Made by a program: the position numbers and the translations under genes | The notes under the pieces: model-generated | The model's input: the letters and a program-made list of their open reading frames with translations, nothing else | Told to the model about the DNA's origin: nothing | The model's database searches: none | Shown here: positions 63,421 to 64,000 of the stretch, piece after piece | Position numbering within the stretch: position 1 is the first letter of the stretch | Layout of the letters: every line of letters starts with the position of its first letter | Assembly (NCBI GenBank): GCA_030068075.1 | Contig: CM057834.1 | Span: 91,157,119 to 91,221,118 of the forward strand | Source of the DNA: Paguma larvata | Taxonomy: Eukaryota; Chordata; Mammalia; Carnivora; Viverridae | Direction of reading: 5' to 3' | DNA length: 64,000 nucleotides

Positions 63421-64000
63421 GTTTGAGGTTTTGAACCCTAAAGAAGACTAGATTTCCTGCTAGCAATCTGCTTCCTGAGAAGAGTTCTCTTGTCCCCTAG
63501 CTGAACTGTAAGTTTCTGACAGCCCACCTGTAGTGGCCACAGGCAGAACCCTCTAAAACTCATTTTTGTTTTTGTGCTTTTGATCCTAGGTAACTCTCAA
63601 TTAAAACTCTCAGGTGGTAACTAGAGCTGCAGGGTTGAGGTGAAAAGACAGAGAATAAGGAAGAAAAATGCAAGAGTAACAGTTGCAGAGAATGGAGTCC
63701 CTGCAGCACCAGGCATAATAGAAGGGACAAGCATGCATTGGCAAAATCTGGCCCGAACTCTCTGTTACATCTGCTGTATCATATGCCTCAGTTCACTTTT
63801 GTATTAACCTCTCATGACTGAAGCCTCTACCCAGAATTCTGCAAAATGAATGACCAGGATCTATGCCTGGCATACAGAGCCATATGGGCAAGGAGAAACA
63901 GAGTGCAATACCTCTTCTAGTCTCCTTCTTAGGAGCCTTTTCCCTCACCTGTATATCTAATTAGCTCTCTCTTTGTCAGATTTCCTTTTCCCTTTTGGCA
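63421..64000. other. Window end, nothing recognised
   Basis: No gene, SINE or V segment is visible. It may still be retroviral 3' sequence. Confidence 0.4.

Overview
This is mammalian nuclear DNA from a carnivore, most likely a felid. The evidence is about 19 tRNA-Lys-type carnivore SINEs (CAN-SINE; G+C-rich head reading 'gcctgggtggctcag', TC-rich run, AATAAA-rich tail) and many carnivore-type LINE-1 3' ends. The species assignment is inferred. Gene content and order match the 5' flank and first V gene of the T-cell receptor beta locus (human 7q34 / mouse chr 6 synteny): MGAM2, then MOXD2, then TRBV1.

Layout. (1) 1-30,519, + strand: the 3' half of MGAM2 (maltase-glucoamylase 2). Twenty-one exons join in phase to give 1,416 codons with no frameshift. 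They encode the second glycoside-hydrolase family 31 (GH31) unit with both catalytic aspartates, then a 690-residue Ser/Thr-rich tail in one last exon. The tail holds nine tandem 37-residue (111-bp) repeats at 28,693-29,691. (2) 30,520-40,877: tail-to-tail intergenic DNA with the putative MGAM2 3' UTR and old repeats. The first kilobase looks like decayed Thr-rich coding sequence. (3) 40,878-48,863, - strand: MOXD2, a copper monooxygenase related to dopamine beta-hydroxylase. All 13 coding exons are intact (618 aa) and all six expected copper ligands are present; a TATA-like box lies about 60 bp upstream of the start codon. (4) 53,116-53,783, + strand: an apparently functional TRBV1 gene segment with leader, V exon and a 23-bp-spacer recombination signal. 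It resembles mouse Trbv1. (5) 53,784-64,000: no further gene recognised. This part holds a perfect-looking CTCF core at 55,067, a LINE-1 insertion with 5' inversion and apparent 3' transduction (57,038-57,293), and a decayed ERV-L pol relic (about 60,990-63,420) split by a SINE.

The three genes do not form a pathway. MGAM2 is a digestive-type alpha-glucosidase with a mucin-like tail, MOXD2 is a secretory-pathway monooxygenase, and TRBV1 is the first V segment of the TCR-beta locus. Exon limits were set by reading frames, GT/AG sites and family knowledge; no alignment or database search was run. Boundaries of interspersed repeats are approximate unless target-site duplications are given.
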